Of a stretch of 64,000 bases of DNA, positions 26,821 to 34,387 are shown piece after piece. A model generated the notes under the pieces. The model searched no databases. It had not been told where the DNA came from and worked only from the letters and a program-made list of their open reading frames with translations. Numbering within the stretch: the first letter of the stretch is position 1; every line of letters starts with the position of its first letter. A program made the position numbers and the translations under genes. The stretch is from Alkalibacillus salilacus (GTDB taxonomy: Bacteria; Bacillota; Bacilli; Bacillales; Alkalibacillaceae): contig NZ_JAUSTQ010000004.1 of NCBI RefSeq assembly GCF_030812915.1, forward strand, positions 124,001 to 188,000. The letters run 5' to 3'.

Positions 26821-27034
26821 TCATGGCCACACTATAAAATCCAGCCATAACTGAACCAACCTTTAGCCTTTTAAAATTTTTGTCGGACGATAGACCTAAT
26901 TTTTCATTATTGTATGTTTTCTGAAAATTTTAACATTATGTTTGAATTGAATGGTTATTCATTGTCAGAAAGTTTTATATAATTAGACATCTAAAACAAA
27001 ATGAAACTTTTTATATTTTTTGAGTGCCAAATTG

Positions 27035-27063
27035 TTTACAAATACATAAGATGTGGGTATACT
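27035..27063 (+). promoter_or_regulatory. Sigma-A promoter of a small gene
   Basis: TTTACA (27035-27040), 17-bp spacer, TATACT (27058-27063). Ideal spacing and close match to consensus. Confidence 0.8.
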
Positions 27064-27118
27064 TAATAATGGATAAACGAGAGAAAAAATTACCATTCGC
27101 TATAAGGAGGCGATTTAC

Positions 27119-27241
27119 ATGTTTGATCATCAAATGTTACGCGATGCTATTGTGACTGATAAGAGAAAACAATACACACAACCAAGTAAAAAAGTCGAAA
27201 AGCCATCAAGCTCCATCTTTCACTTTTTCAAAATCTTTTAA
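27119..27241 (+). CDS. 40-residue protein of unknown function
   Basis: A small open frame with its own strong promoter and an ideal AAGGAGG ribosome site 8 nt before the ATG, ended by a terminator downstream. The product is basic and polar in the middle (TDKRKQYTQPSKKVEKPSSS) with an aromatic tail IFHFFKIF that could bind a protein groove or membrane surface. No homolog recognised. The promoter, ribosome site and terminator together argue that it is real. Confidence 0.7.
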   Translation: MFDHQMLRDAIVTDKRKQYTQPSKKVEKPSSSIFHFFKIF

Positions 27242-27310
27242 TTAGCGCAACCAAACAAATACAGCAAGAATAGCTCCTTAGAATAGTAGTTTGTTAGATA
27301 TAGATATAGC

Positions 27311-27350
27311 AAAGCCATCAACCTTCCCCTTTTGGTTGATGGCTTTTTTT
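27311..27350. terminator. Terminator between the 40-residue gene and the lipase-like gene
   Basis: AAAGCCATCAACC and GGTTGATGGCTTT arms with a 10-nt loop, then T7 on the plus strand; also usable by the convergent minus-strand gene. Confidence 0.9.
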
Positions 27351-27990
27351 ATGACTTAAATTGGCCTGTTTCTAAGAACTGCTGGACTTGTTGGAAGGTT
27401 TCAACGTCATGATGGATCGTTCGATGTGTAAGTGGTAATACTTTGAAGTCACGTAACCCTGGAAAGTAAACAGAATCGACTTCAACAAACCCATCATTTT
27501 CACCAGAAATTAGTGGATCAAAACCGAGTTTGCTTTTATTACCTGCAATTGCACCTATATCAATGCCTGTTTCGTTCTGAAATTCGATATTATCTAGATA
27601 TTCTTTGCGTAAAGATTTTACAGTTTTAAAGATATTAACATACCCTCGTATCTTACTGGCTAAATCCGCCAATTGACTGCCGCGATTCGGGGTACCGATT
27701 AGAACACAGCGACCAATGGCATCTAAATATTTTGTATCTGTTAATAATTTTCGAATGACGAGGCCACCAGTACTATGACCTACCAAATGAATCTCCTCAC
27801 CGGGTGACAGACCTGTTTTGACAATCGCCTCGAGTAAATCTTCTACTTGGGAGACAATCACATCGAATTCATTAAAGGTCAGGGGCAAATTAGGGGTATA
27901 ACATTCATAATTTTCTCGTTTTAAATAATTCGCCATGTCTTGCATATCACGATCAGACCTAAAGAAACCATGAATTAAAATCACTTTCAT
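27349..27990 (-). CDS. alpha/beta hydrolase, lipase/esterase-like
   Basis: A 213-residue cytoplasmic serine hydrolase. Oxyanion region VILIHGFFRS at the N-terminus, nucleophile elbow GHSTGG (about residue 72), a probable Asp in SGENDGFV (about 164) and His in LTHRTIHHD (about 188) make a complete triad. GTPNRGSQLA resembles the PGAP1/lipase group. Substrate unknown. It stands alone after a terminator. Confidence 0.85.
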   Translation of the reverse strand: MKVILIHGFFRSDRDMQDMANYLKRENYECYTPNLPLTFNEFDVIVSQVEDLLEAIVKTGLSPGEEIHLVGHSTGGLVIRKLLTDTKYLDAIGRCVLIGTPNRGSQLADLASKIRGYVNIFKTVKSLRKEYLDNIEFQNETGIDIGAIAGNKSKLGFDPLISGENDGFVEVDSVYFPGLRDFKVLPLTHRTIHHDVETFQQVQQFLETGQFKS

Positions 27991-28079
27991 GATGATTGCC
28001 CCCTTTAAACGTCATTAATTATACTTTACTAAAATAATAGACGATATTTCAAATAGATTGTGGAAATTTTTGGGGTTTA

Positions 28080-28787
28080 TCATTCATTCTGTTTAGTCAC
28101 TAAAAGATATATCAGACAAAACAATCCTATTGCCAAAACTTCTAACGTCACCATATACCAAGGATATGGTCCCAAAAGGTCAATCAATGTAGCTTGAGCT
28201 GGTTTGTCATTTAAAAACATATAATTAGCATCAAGTAAGCCATTCACCATAAATACCAATACAGCAATGACGTTTAAAGCCAAGAAAGATTTTAAAACCG
28301 ATGTTCAATTTAACTCCATCCGTTCAATAATCAGCATATAAAAACAACCCACTACAATAGCCGCATGTACTATAAAGAATTGAAAGAATCGCAAATGTGG
28401 GAAGCCGAAAAATAATTCTGGAGTCAACATGGCAATCATCCCGCCCGTGACACCAATAAAAAATGTAATTTCAAATAACCATTGCCGCTTCAGCAATAAC
28501 ATGAACACGACTAAATAAACGGAAATCGAACTTAATTGAAGAGGTAAATTAACGGTTGTATTCCATTCTCCATATGCGATATACCAAGCATGGAAGCTTA
28601 TTTCTCCTATTAGTAATATCCCGATCAGACTATATGTCCATGGCTTACGCGATTGTTTTCGGAGGTTGTCACGAAACCGATAGAGAAACCAAATGACGAC
28701 CAAACAAAAAAGGAGCGCCACCATATGCGGTACGCCGAATAGATCAAATGGATACAATTCACGGTCCATTGTGACAAGTTCGCGCAT
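28080..28787 (-). pseudogene. ywaF: TIGR02206/YwaF-family membrane protein interrupted by one in-frame stop
   Basis: Two pieces read in the same frame: 160 residues (28787 to a TGA at 28307-28305), then continuing as TSVLKSFLALNVIAVL to 28080. Joined, the product has 235 codons, the usual length of this six-helix family. The C-terminal part has the family's GLLDANYMFLNDKPA and LLGPYPWYM; the N-terminal part has LPLQLSSISVY and FFIVHAAI. The stop probably replaced TGG. No frameshift is needed. It may be a recent inactivation, a sequencing error or recoding; nothing here favours recoding. Confidence 0.85.
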
Positions 28788-28813
28788 GGGTGATCACTCC
28801 TATAAACAATTCA

Positions 28814-30598
28814 TTAACCTTGATGTTTTTCTAAGAAATCGAGCATCGTTTGATAAACCTTGATTTCGTTTTCTTTTTTCGAGAACCCGTGACCTTCATC
28901 TTCAAGCACGAGATAATCTACATCTCGACCTTCCCCACGTAATTTCTCAACAATCTGATCTGACTCTTCTTTGACAACTCGAGGGTCCTTAGCACCTTGT
29001 ATGACGAGCATTGGTCTTTCCATGCTATCTAGATAAGTAACAGGTGAATCTTTGACAAAGCGGTCGTAGTCTTCCTCTGGGTCACCCAACCAGTTCTTCA
29101 TCATCGGCTTCCAATGATCAGGCACTGAATTGACAAAGGTGAACAAGTTCGACACGCCGAAAATATCGACAACTGCTTTAAAATATTCTGGATGGCGTCC
29201 GTGCAATAATAAGGCCATATAACCACCGTAACTTCCGCCAACTAAGAACAATTTATCTGGACTTGAAATGCCTTGATCAAACAACCATTCAATGCCATAA
29301 ACATTATCTAATCGAGGTCCTTCGCCCCAATCATGCTCTACTAGCTTCACGAATGAGGATCCATAACCTGTACTGCCTCTAAAGTTCGGACAGAAGATGG
29401 TATAGCCTCGATTCAATAAACATTGGAACATCGCACGATAAAACTTTTGCTCCGATGCTTGAGGCCCCCCATGTGGCCATAGAATCGTATACCCGTTATC
29501 ATTTTCCGGTTTCGCCTTAAACAATAATGATTCAATCTCCATACCATCAAAAGATTCATATGAAACAATCTCAGGATCCACCATATCTTCCGAACTAACG
29601 CCGAGTACATGGTTAGCGGTTAATTGCTGCCAAACTTGATTATTTAGTACAAAGATATTATGTGGCATAACAGCATTCCGACCTAGCATATAGACATTGC
29701 CTGACTTCGCTACGTGTAGCTTTTCGACAATATCGACTGGTAAATCAAGATCTTCTAATGTGCCGTTTTTGAGATCATAGCGATAAAGGTAATTTTGAAC
29801 CCCTTTGACCGTTACGATATAAAATTGCTCATTTTCTTTATCATATTTCAAATCTTCAATACTTTCTTCTTCAAGTGACAAGACAGACTCAAACGACTTC
29901 GATTGGAGATTAAACTTCGCTAAATAATGATATTCGCTATTATAGTTTGTCACAAAGTAAATATCATCGCCAACAAATGTCGCTCCTCCTGTTACATGGA
30001 CGTTTTCAGGGTCAGGTGTTAAATAGTGGGTTTCGCCATTCACTTTCACAAAGCTTAACATGTATGTATTCGCATAAAGTGTTGTGAACACGACAGCTTC
30101 TTCATCGTTGGAAACAGTTGATAAGAATGTAGCTCCGCCATCTCCTTCATGTAATAATGTATCGTGGCCTGATTCTAAGTCACGTACATAAGTATTCAAA
30201 TAGCTCGGATTTCCCTTGGATGTGTAGTAATACAAACGATTACCATCCTCAGATAAATGACCGTATAAGTATTTGTCCTCTTCTTCCCCAGTGATTAAAG
30301 GCTGTGGTAATCCGCCTTCAGGTGGCAATGCATACAGTTGATAATTTTCATCGCCTTCCTGATCATAACCTGCAATCACATACCGCCCTTCAGGGTCAAC
30401 TTTTAATGCACCAACAGACTGGTTATGATGCGCGAATAAATAAGGGTAATGATTCGGTAAGTTCATGGCCCATACGTTCATTTTGCCGTCTAAGTTGGAT
30501 GCGAATAATAATTTGTCTTCATTCGGACTTACGGTAAAATCAGAAATGACATATGAGCGAAAAAATTGCTCAACAGTCGGTTTCGGAAACTTCAACAT
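28814..30598 (-). CDS. prolyl oligopeptidase family serine peptidase (S9)
   Basis: A 594-residue cytoplasmic S9 peptidase or acyl-aminoacyl peptidase. The N-terminal about 330 residues form a WD-like beta-propeller (repeated SNDEEAVVFTT-type strands). The C-terminal hydrolase has nucleophile GGSYGGYMALL (about residue 457), Asp in IQGAKDPRV (about 541) and His in DEGHGF (about 573). No signal peptide. Probably degrades short peptides. It ends 26 nt before the YwaF-family gene and may share a transcript with it. Confidence 0.92.
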   Translation of the reverse strand: MLKFPKPTVEQFFRSYVISDFTVSPNEDKLLFASNLDGKMNVWAMNLPNHYPYLFAHHNQSVGALKVDPEGRYVIAGYDQEGDENYQLYALPPEGGLPQPLITGEEEDKYLYGHLSEDGNRLYYYTSKGNPSYLNTYVRDLESGHDTLLHEGDGGATFLSTVSNDEEAVVFTTLYANTYMLSFVKVNGETHYLTPDPENVHVTGGATFVGDDIYFVTNYNSEYHYLAKFNLQSKSFESVLSLEEESIEDLKYDKENEQFYIVTVKGVQNYLYRYDLKNGTLEDLDLPVDIVEKLHVAKSGNVYMLGRNAVMPHNIFVLNNQVWQQLTANHVLGVSSEDMVDPEIVSYESFDGMEIESLLFKAKPENDNGYTILWPHGGPQASEQKFYRAMFQCLLNRGYTIFCPNFRGSTGYGSSFVKLVEHDWGEGPRLDNVYGIEWLFDQGISSPDKLFLVGGSYGGYMALLLHGRHPEYFKAVVDIFGVSNLFTFVNSVPDHWKPMMKNWLGDPEEDYDRFVKDSPVTYLDSMERPMLVIQGAKDPRVVKEESDQIVEKLRGEGRDVDYLVLEDEGHGFSKKENEIKVYQTMLDFLEKHQG

Positions 30599-30717
30599 TG
30601 CGATTCCCCCAAGAAATATTTTTTGATAATTTAAACATTTCTTATTATTATAACTTAAGATAGGGATTGTTGGAATAAAAATGAAGAAAAAATTTCGTGA
30701 CGCTAAGGAGAGGTTTT

Positions 30718-31038
30718 ATGAACATACAAAATGTAATTGGAAGCATTGATGAGGAAACGCGTTGCAAGCACTATCATTCAGAGGTCGACCGGATTGCGAT
30801 TAAATTCAAATGTTGCAACACGTATTTCCCTTGTTACGAATGTCATCAAGAACACACGGAACATGAGATTGAACGGTGGAATAAAGATGAACGTCATCAT
30901 CACGCCATTTTTTGTGGGGCTTGTCATTCGGAATTGACTATTGAAACCTATTTAAGCAATCCAAAAGCTTGCACAAATTGCCAAGCACCGTTTAATCGGT
31001 ATTGCCTGAATCATCATCATTTATATTTTGAGTTATAA
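30718..31038 (+). CDS. CHY zinc finger protein
   Basis: A 106-residue protein with the CHY zinc-binding array: CKHYHSE, FKCCNTYFPCYECHQEH, ending CGACHSEL and CTNCQAPFN. Metal ligands are complete for three zinc ions. Role in bacteria unknown. ATG 30718 is supported by AAGGAGAGG; an upstream in-frame extension has no site. Its last 6 nt overlap the 3' end of the convergent gene. Confidence 0.9.
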   Translation: MNIQNVIGSIDEETRCKHYHSEVDRIAIKFKCCNTYFPCYECHQEHTEHEIERWNKDERHHHAIFCGACHSELTIETYLSNPKACTNCQAPFNRYCLNHHHLYFEL

Positions 31039-31278
31039 TTCAATGACGCCAGCGAAACCTAAGATTGCAACTAGCATGAGTAAACTGGCCGCAAACAAAA
31101 AAGACGCAGCTTGAAATTTAAGGCCATTCCTTACATTTTCAACACCAATCAAGCCAATAACGACACTGATTAAACCCGTTATAATAAACGGAGATGTTTG
31201 GACTGAATTGGTAAAATAGTTTAATAAAATCAGGACGAATACGGTTAACGAAAGCATAAAATTAAAACGAACTAGCAT
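31033..31278 (-). CDS. small membrane protein (possibly DUF3953)
   Basis: An 81-residue protein with three hydrophobic helices (about residues 5-22, 30-45 and 55-78). Short inner loop GVENVRNGLKFQAAS. It resembles small DUF3953/YczI-type proteins in size and layout, but the match is by eye and weak. ATG is preceded by AAGGAGTG. Function unknown. Confidence 0.6.
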   Translation of the reverse strand: MLVRFNFMLSLTVFVLILLNYFTNSVQTSPFIITGLISVVIGLIGVENVRNGLKFQAASFLFAASLLMLVAILGFAGVIEL

Positions 31279-31406
31279 GTCTTACACTCCTTTTATTCTA
31301 TCTTACTAAAATTTAATCCATGCTTAAATCTTTCTAAATTAATGTCACTAAATCGACTCTAATTCCGTCTAATGTTATAAAACCAGCGAAGAGGAGTGTT
31401 ATTTAT

Positions 31407-31949
31407 ATGATACGGTTTTTAACATTTACTTTTACAACGTTAGTCACACTAGGATTAATCATTCTAGTTTATTCATTTGCGACAGATCAAGCAGGTGAAG
31501 ACGCGGTCGAAGCAAAAGAATCATCAGGTTATGAGGAACAAGAGAATACTGATTCAGACAAACAATCCATTACCATTGGGGAACCAGAAAAAGAAGAGCA
31601 AACTGAAGAAAATAATCAATCTAAAGAAAACAGCTCATCTGAGAAAAACAATGAAACAGGCGAAAATGGTGACCAAGCAGAAAAGGGCAATTCTTCAAAT
31701 GAAAATAGTCAATCAGAAGAAGGTAACCAATCGGGCACAACTGAATCTGAGGCAGAAGAACGCGTTAGAGAATCAATTGATCTCCCAGACGAAGGCAATT
31801 ATCGTGTAGAATTTGACCACAAAAATGATGACGGTGATTATGTCGTTCAAGTATTCGAAGTCGTCGAACGTGAAGAAGGTTCGCATACAGCAACCTATGG
31901 CTGGTATATCGTTGATGCTGATAATGGCGAGGTTGAAAGCATGTTTTAA
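31407..31949 (+). CDS. membrane-anchored acidic low-complexity protein with C-terminal beta domain
   Basis: A 180-residue protein. One N-terminal helix (about residues 5-25) without lipobox anchors it outside. Residues about 30-120 are a low-complexity Glu/Asn/Ser/Gln tract, probably a disordered spacer through the wall. The last 60 residues (NYRVEFDHKNDDGDYVVQVF, ATYGWYIVDADNGEVESMF) resemble a PepSY-like domain. GAGGAG precedes the ATG. Function unknown; extreme acidity fits a salt-adapted host. Confidence 0.7.
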   Translation: MIRFLTFTFTTLVTLGLIILVYSFATDQAGEDAVEAKESSGYEEQENTDSDKQSITIGEPEKEEQTEENNQSKENSSSEKNNETGENGDQAEKGNSSNENSQSEEGNQSGTTESEAEERVRESIDLPDEGNYRVEFDHKNDDGDYVVQVFEVVEREEGSHTATYGWYIVDADNGEVESMF

Positions 31950-31968
31950 AAGAAAATAATAATATCCA

Positions 31969-32169
31969 TTCTCTTCAAACCATAAAATATGGTAGTATAG
32001 TAAGCAATCGGTTCGACATGTGAATATTTATTGATCGTAATAGCAAGACGATTTGTACTGAATGTTTGCATAATATGAACTGAGATTGCTTACTTCTGGC
32101 TCACTTTAGGTGTTATCACTATTACAAATGCTGATCTTACCTATTGTGACCTGTAATGTTTGAAGAGAA
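31969..32169 (+). ncRNA. Candidate structured leader RNA upstream of the RDD gene
   Basis: Four nested helices can be drawn. P1: TTCTCTTCAAAC (31969-31980) with GTTTGAAGAGAA (32158-32169), 12 perfect pairs. P2: AGTAAGCAATC (31999-32009) with GATTGCTTACT (32084-32094), 11 perfect pairs, extended by GGTTC/GAACT. P3: ATCGT/ACGAT (32034-32052). P4: TCAC-tt-TAGGT-gtt-ATCA (32101-32118) with TGAT-ctt-ACCTA-tt-GTGA (32132-32149), all internal loops symmetric. P1 closes a three-way junction, and its right arm runs into the Shine-Dalgarno AAGGAG (32168-32173). A possible promoter TTCAAA-16-TATAGT (31974-32001) lies inside; a start there would lose P1. No known riboswitch class recognised. Confidence 0.55.
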
Positions 32170-32180
32170 GGAGAATGTAT

Positions 32181-32642
32181 ATGTCTACACCGTCACCAGC
32201 AGGTTTTTGGATACGACTAGTCGCTTCTATTGTTGATAGTATCGCCGTCGGAGCTGTTCTAGCTTTATTATCTGCTGCTATTTATGGAGAATTTGTATTG
32301 GATGAATACACGCCTTTAGATTTATTAAACTTGCTTTATTTCTTAATATTACCAGTTGTCTGGTATGGTTATACACTAGGCAAACGAGCAATGGGCATTC
32401 GTATTGCGCGCCTTGATGGCGAAAAAGTTACGATCGGCACTATGCTATTACGTCAATTGGTTGCAGGTATTGTTTATGCATTAACATTAGGTCTCGCAGC
32501 CCTCGTTAGTGCAATTATGGTTGGGGTTCGTGAAGACAAACGTTCCATGCATGACTTCATGGCCAATACATACGTGACGTATGAAAAGCCTGATGCACTC
32601 AAACAAGATTCTCAATCAAACGAACAAGAAGAGCTGGCTTAA
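32181..32642 (+). CDS. RDD family membrane protein
   Basis: A 153-residue RDD protein with three membrane helices. The N-terminal helix holds the family Arg and Asp (PAGFWIRLVASIVDSIAVG), and the conserved loop YTLGKRAMGIRI is at about residues 71-82. C-terminal RSMHDFMANTYV is typical. An RDD protein from Halobacillus has, to my memory, been shown to be a Na+(Li+,K+)/H+ antiporter, which would suit this host. ATG 32181 is chosen for its 7-nt distance from AAGGAG; ATG 32175 is too close. Confidence 0.88.
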   Translation: MSTPSPAGFWIRLVASIVDSIAVGAVLALLSAAIYGEFVLDEYTPLDLLNLLYFLILPVVWYGYTLGKRAMGIRIARLDGEKVTIGTMLLRQLVAGIVYALTLGLAALVSAIMVGVREDKRSMHDFMANTYVTYEKPDALKQDSQSNEQEELA

Positions 32643-32660
32643 GAACCAGCTCTTCTTTTA
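32627..32660. terminator. Bidirectional terminator after the RDD gene
   Basis: AGAAGAGCTGG and CCAGCTCTTCT arms around an 8-nt loop, overlapping the RDD stop and reaching the 3' end of the convergent methyltransferase gene. Confidence 0.88.
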
Positions 32661-33260
32661 TATCTTCTGGATAATAACTTGGATGACGTGACCTAACCCT
32701 AAATGACGCTTCCCCTCAACTCGATCAGCTTCACCATAATAGAAATGCAGACATTTGTAATCATTAATCCAATCTAACACATCACTTGGGTTATAAAGCA
32801 TCTCTTCTGTTTTCGGTCCACCTGAGCGATAAGGCAACTGGTCGTCAGAGTACACTTCGAACATAATGTAGCCACCTAGCTTAACTGAGTCGATCATGCT
32901 CTTAATAAGAAATGCTTGGTCATCTTTTGGCACATGACCAAACACCATAATCGCACCTTCGTATAAGTAAGGGTCGACTTTTTCAACTGTTAAATCTTTC
33001 TGAACCGTTCGAACTGAAACACCTCGTTCTTCAGCTAACTGTTTCGTTTTCTCAAGACCTATTTCAGATTGATCATATGTGGTGACCTCGTAACCCTGTT
33101 CAGCTAGAAAGATAGCATTACGCCCTTCCCCTTCTGCAAAACAAGCAATTCTCCCACCTTCAGGTAACACCGAGTAATGCTGTCTAATAAATTGATTCGG
33201 TTCTCGTCCATAGATAAAATCATCATCAGAAAAACTATTATCCCACATCTGCTTAGACAT
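32658..33260 (-). CDS. class I SAM-dependent methyltransferase (TehB-like)
   Basis: A 200-residue methyltransferase. Begins MSKQMWDNSFSDDDFIYGREPN, a start seen in tellurite-resistance-like and thiopurine-like methyltransferases. The SAM loop is IACFAEGEGRNAIFLA (about residues 38-53), the acidic ribose contact is TTYDQS, and a motif IV-like loop is GAIMVFGHVP. Substrate not predictable. ATG 33260 fits the AGGAAGGTGA ribosome site. The gap 33261-33420 shows no other feature. Confidence 0.88.
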   Translation of the reverse strand: MSKQMWDNSFSDDDFIYGREPNQFIRQHYSVLPEGGRIACFAEGEGRNAIFLAEQGYEVTTYDQSEIGLEKTKQLAEERGVSVRTVQKDLTVEKVDPYLYEGAIMVFGHVPKDDQAFLIKSMIDSVKLGGYIMFEVYSDDQLPYRSGGPKTEEMLYNPSDVLDWINDYKCLHFYYGEADRVEGKRHLGLGHVIQVIIQKI

Positions 33261-33420
33261 GACAGTCACCTTCCTTTCTCATAAGATTTTATACCATACT
33301 GTCAGCGGTTATGTGAAAATCACTGCTCATATTAAAAGTTCTAAAACAAATAATTTACAATCGATTTGATGAAATTTTGTTTTATGATTAAATCTGTTTA
33401 CTTAACTTGTATCCTAATCA

Positions 33421-33457
33421 AATAAAAATAAAGGCAAGTAGCAAAGCTACTTACCTT
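33421..33457 (-). terminator. Terminator after the first betaine-binding lipoprotein gene
   Basis: On the minus strand, AAGGTAAGTAGC, loop TTT, GCTACTTGCCTT, then TTATTTTTATT. Its sequence is clearly related to the terminator of the paralog at 36571-36601. Confidence 0.88.
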
Positions 33458-33463
33458 ATCATT

Positions 33464-34339
33464 TTATTCATCAGTTGTTAACCATTCATCAATAACATCT
33501 TGGTTGTCATCAATCCAGTTCTGTGCGCCTTCTGCTTCTTCATCTGCTTCGTTTAATTCTGCCATTAGACTACCAAGTTGCTGGTCATCCAACTTAAAGT
33601 TATTAAACCATTCAACAACTTCTGGATGTTCACCCTCGAAACCTGTACGTGTTCCATATAAAATGTTTTCAGAGTCGCCATACACATTCTTAGGATCGTC
33701 TAAACTTTTCAAATCCATTTCAGCAAATGCCCAATGCGGTTTCCATAGTGTGACCACAACAGGCTCTTCGTTATCCATTTTTGATTGGAGCTGCGTAAGC
33801 ATTGTTGGCTCAGAAGAACTCTGCAATTCATAATCTAAATTATATTCACTAATGACATCTTCAGTTAATCCCATCAGGCTTGATCCTGGATCGATACCAA
33901 CTATTTTCGAATCAAATTGCTCCTTGTTTGAACTCAAATCTTCTATACTATTGATATCTTCCATATACGAAGGTACGACAAGTGCTAATTCCGTCCCCTC
34001 ATACCATGCTTCATGCAAATTAATATTTTCTTCATGCTCTTCATAATATGGGACATCAGTTATTGGCATCCAAATTTCCATACCAATATCAATATCCTGA
34101 TTTGCTAAACCCTCATAAAGAATCGCCTTCTCAACATTTTCTAATGTTACCTCATAACCTTCTTCCTCTAAAATTATTTTCCACATATTAGATACAGCTA
34201 CGTTCTCAGCCCAATTATTCATACCAATTGAGATTTCGCCTTTCGACTCCGCATCATCACCTGATTCGTCACCACAAGCAACAAGCACAAATAAAACAGA
34301 AATCAATAATACGACGATTAATGTTTTTATATTATTCAT
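33464..34339 (-). CDS. glycine-betaine-type ABC substrate-binding lipoprotein, copy 1
   Basis: A 291-residue extracytoplasmic lipoprotein (lipobox LVAC, Cys22) of the OpuAC/ProX class. Aromatic residues that could cage a quaternary amine or sulfonium are in IGMNNWAENVAVS, MEIWMPITD and VVTLWKPHWAF. It follows the M24 enzyme gene by 48 nt behind AGGAGG and is probably co-transcribed. No permease or ATPase gene is nearby, so it must share one encoded elsewhere. Its last 38 codons plus stop are identical at DNA level to copy 2. Confidence 0.9.
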   Translation of the reverse strand: MNNIKTLIVVLLISVLFVLVACGDESGDDAESKGEISIGMNNWAENVAVSNMWKIILEEEGYEVTLENVEKAILYEGLANQDIDIGMEIWMPITDVPYYEEHEENINLHEAWYEGTELALVVPSYMEDINSIEDLSSNKEQFDSKIVGIDPGSSLMGLTEDVISEYNLDYELQSSSEPTMLTQLQSKMDNEEPVVVTLWKPHWAFAEMDLKSLDDPKNVYGDSENILYGTRTGFEGEHPEVVEWFNNFKLDDQQLGSLMAELNEADEEAEGAQNWIDDNQDVIDEWLTTDE

Positions 34340-34387
34340 AATAACCTCCTAGATAAGCTTCCTTAATTCGTTGGATCACTTCACCTA

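Noticed and set aside
28080-28283. Separate 67-residue gene
   Set aside because: It is in the same frame as the 160-residue piece upstream and matches the C-terminus of the same family; treated as one interrupted gene.
31969-32169. MITE with 12-bp terminal inverted repeats
   Set aside because: No target duplication is visible, the right arm runs into a native ribosome site, and the inner helices are nested as in an RNA.
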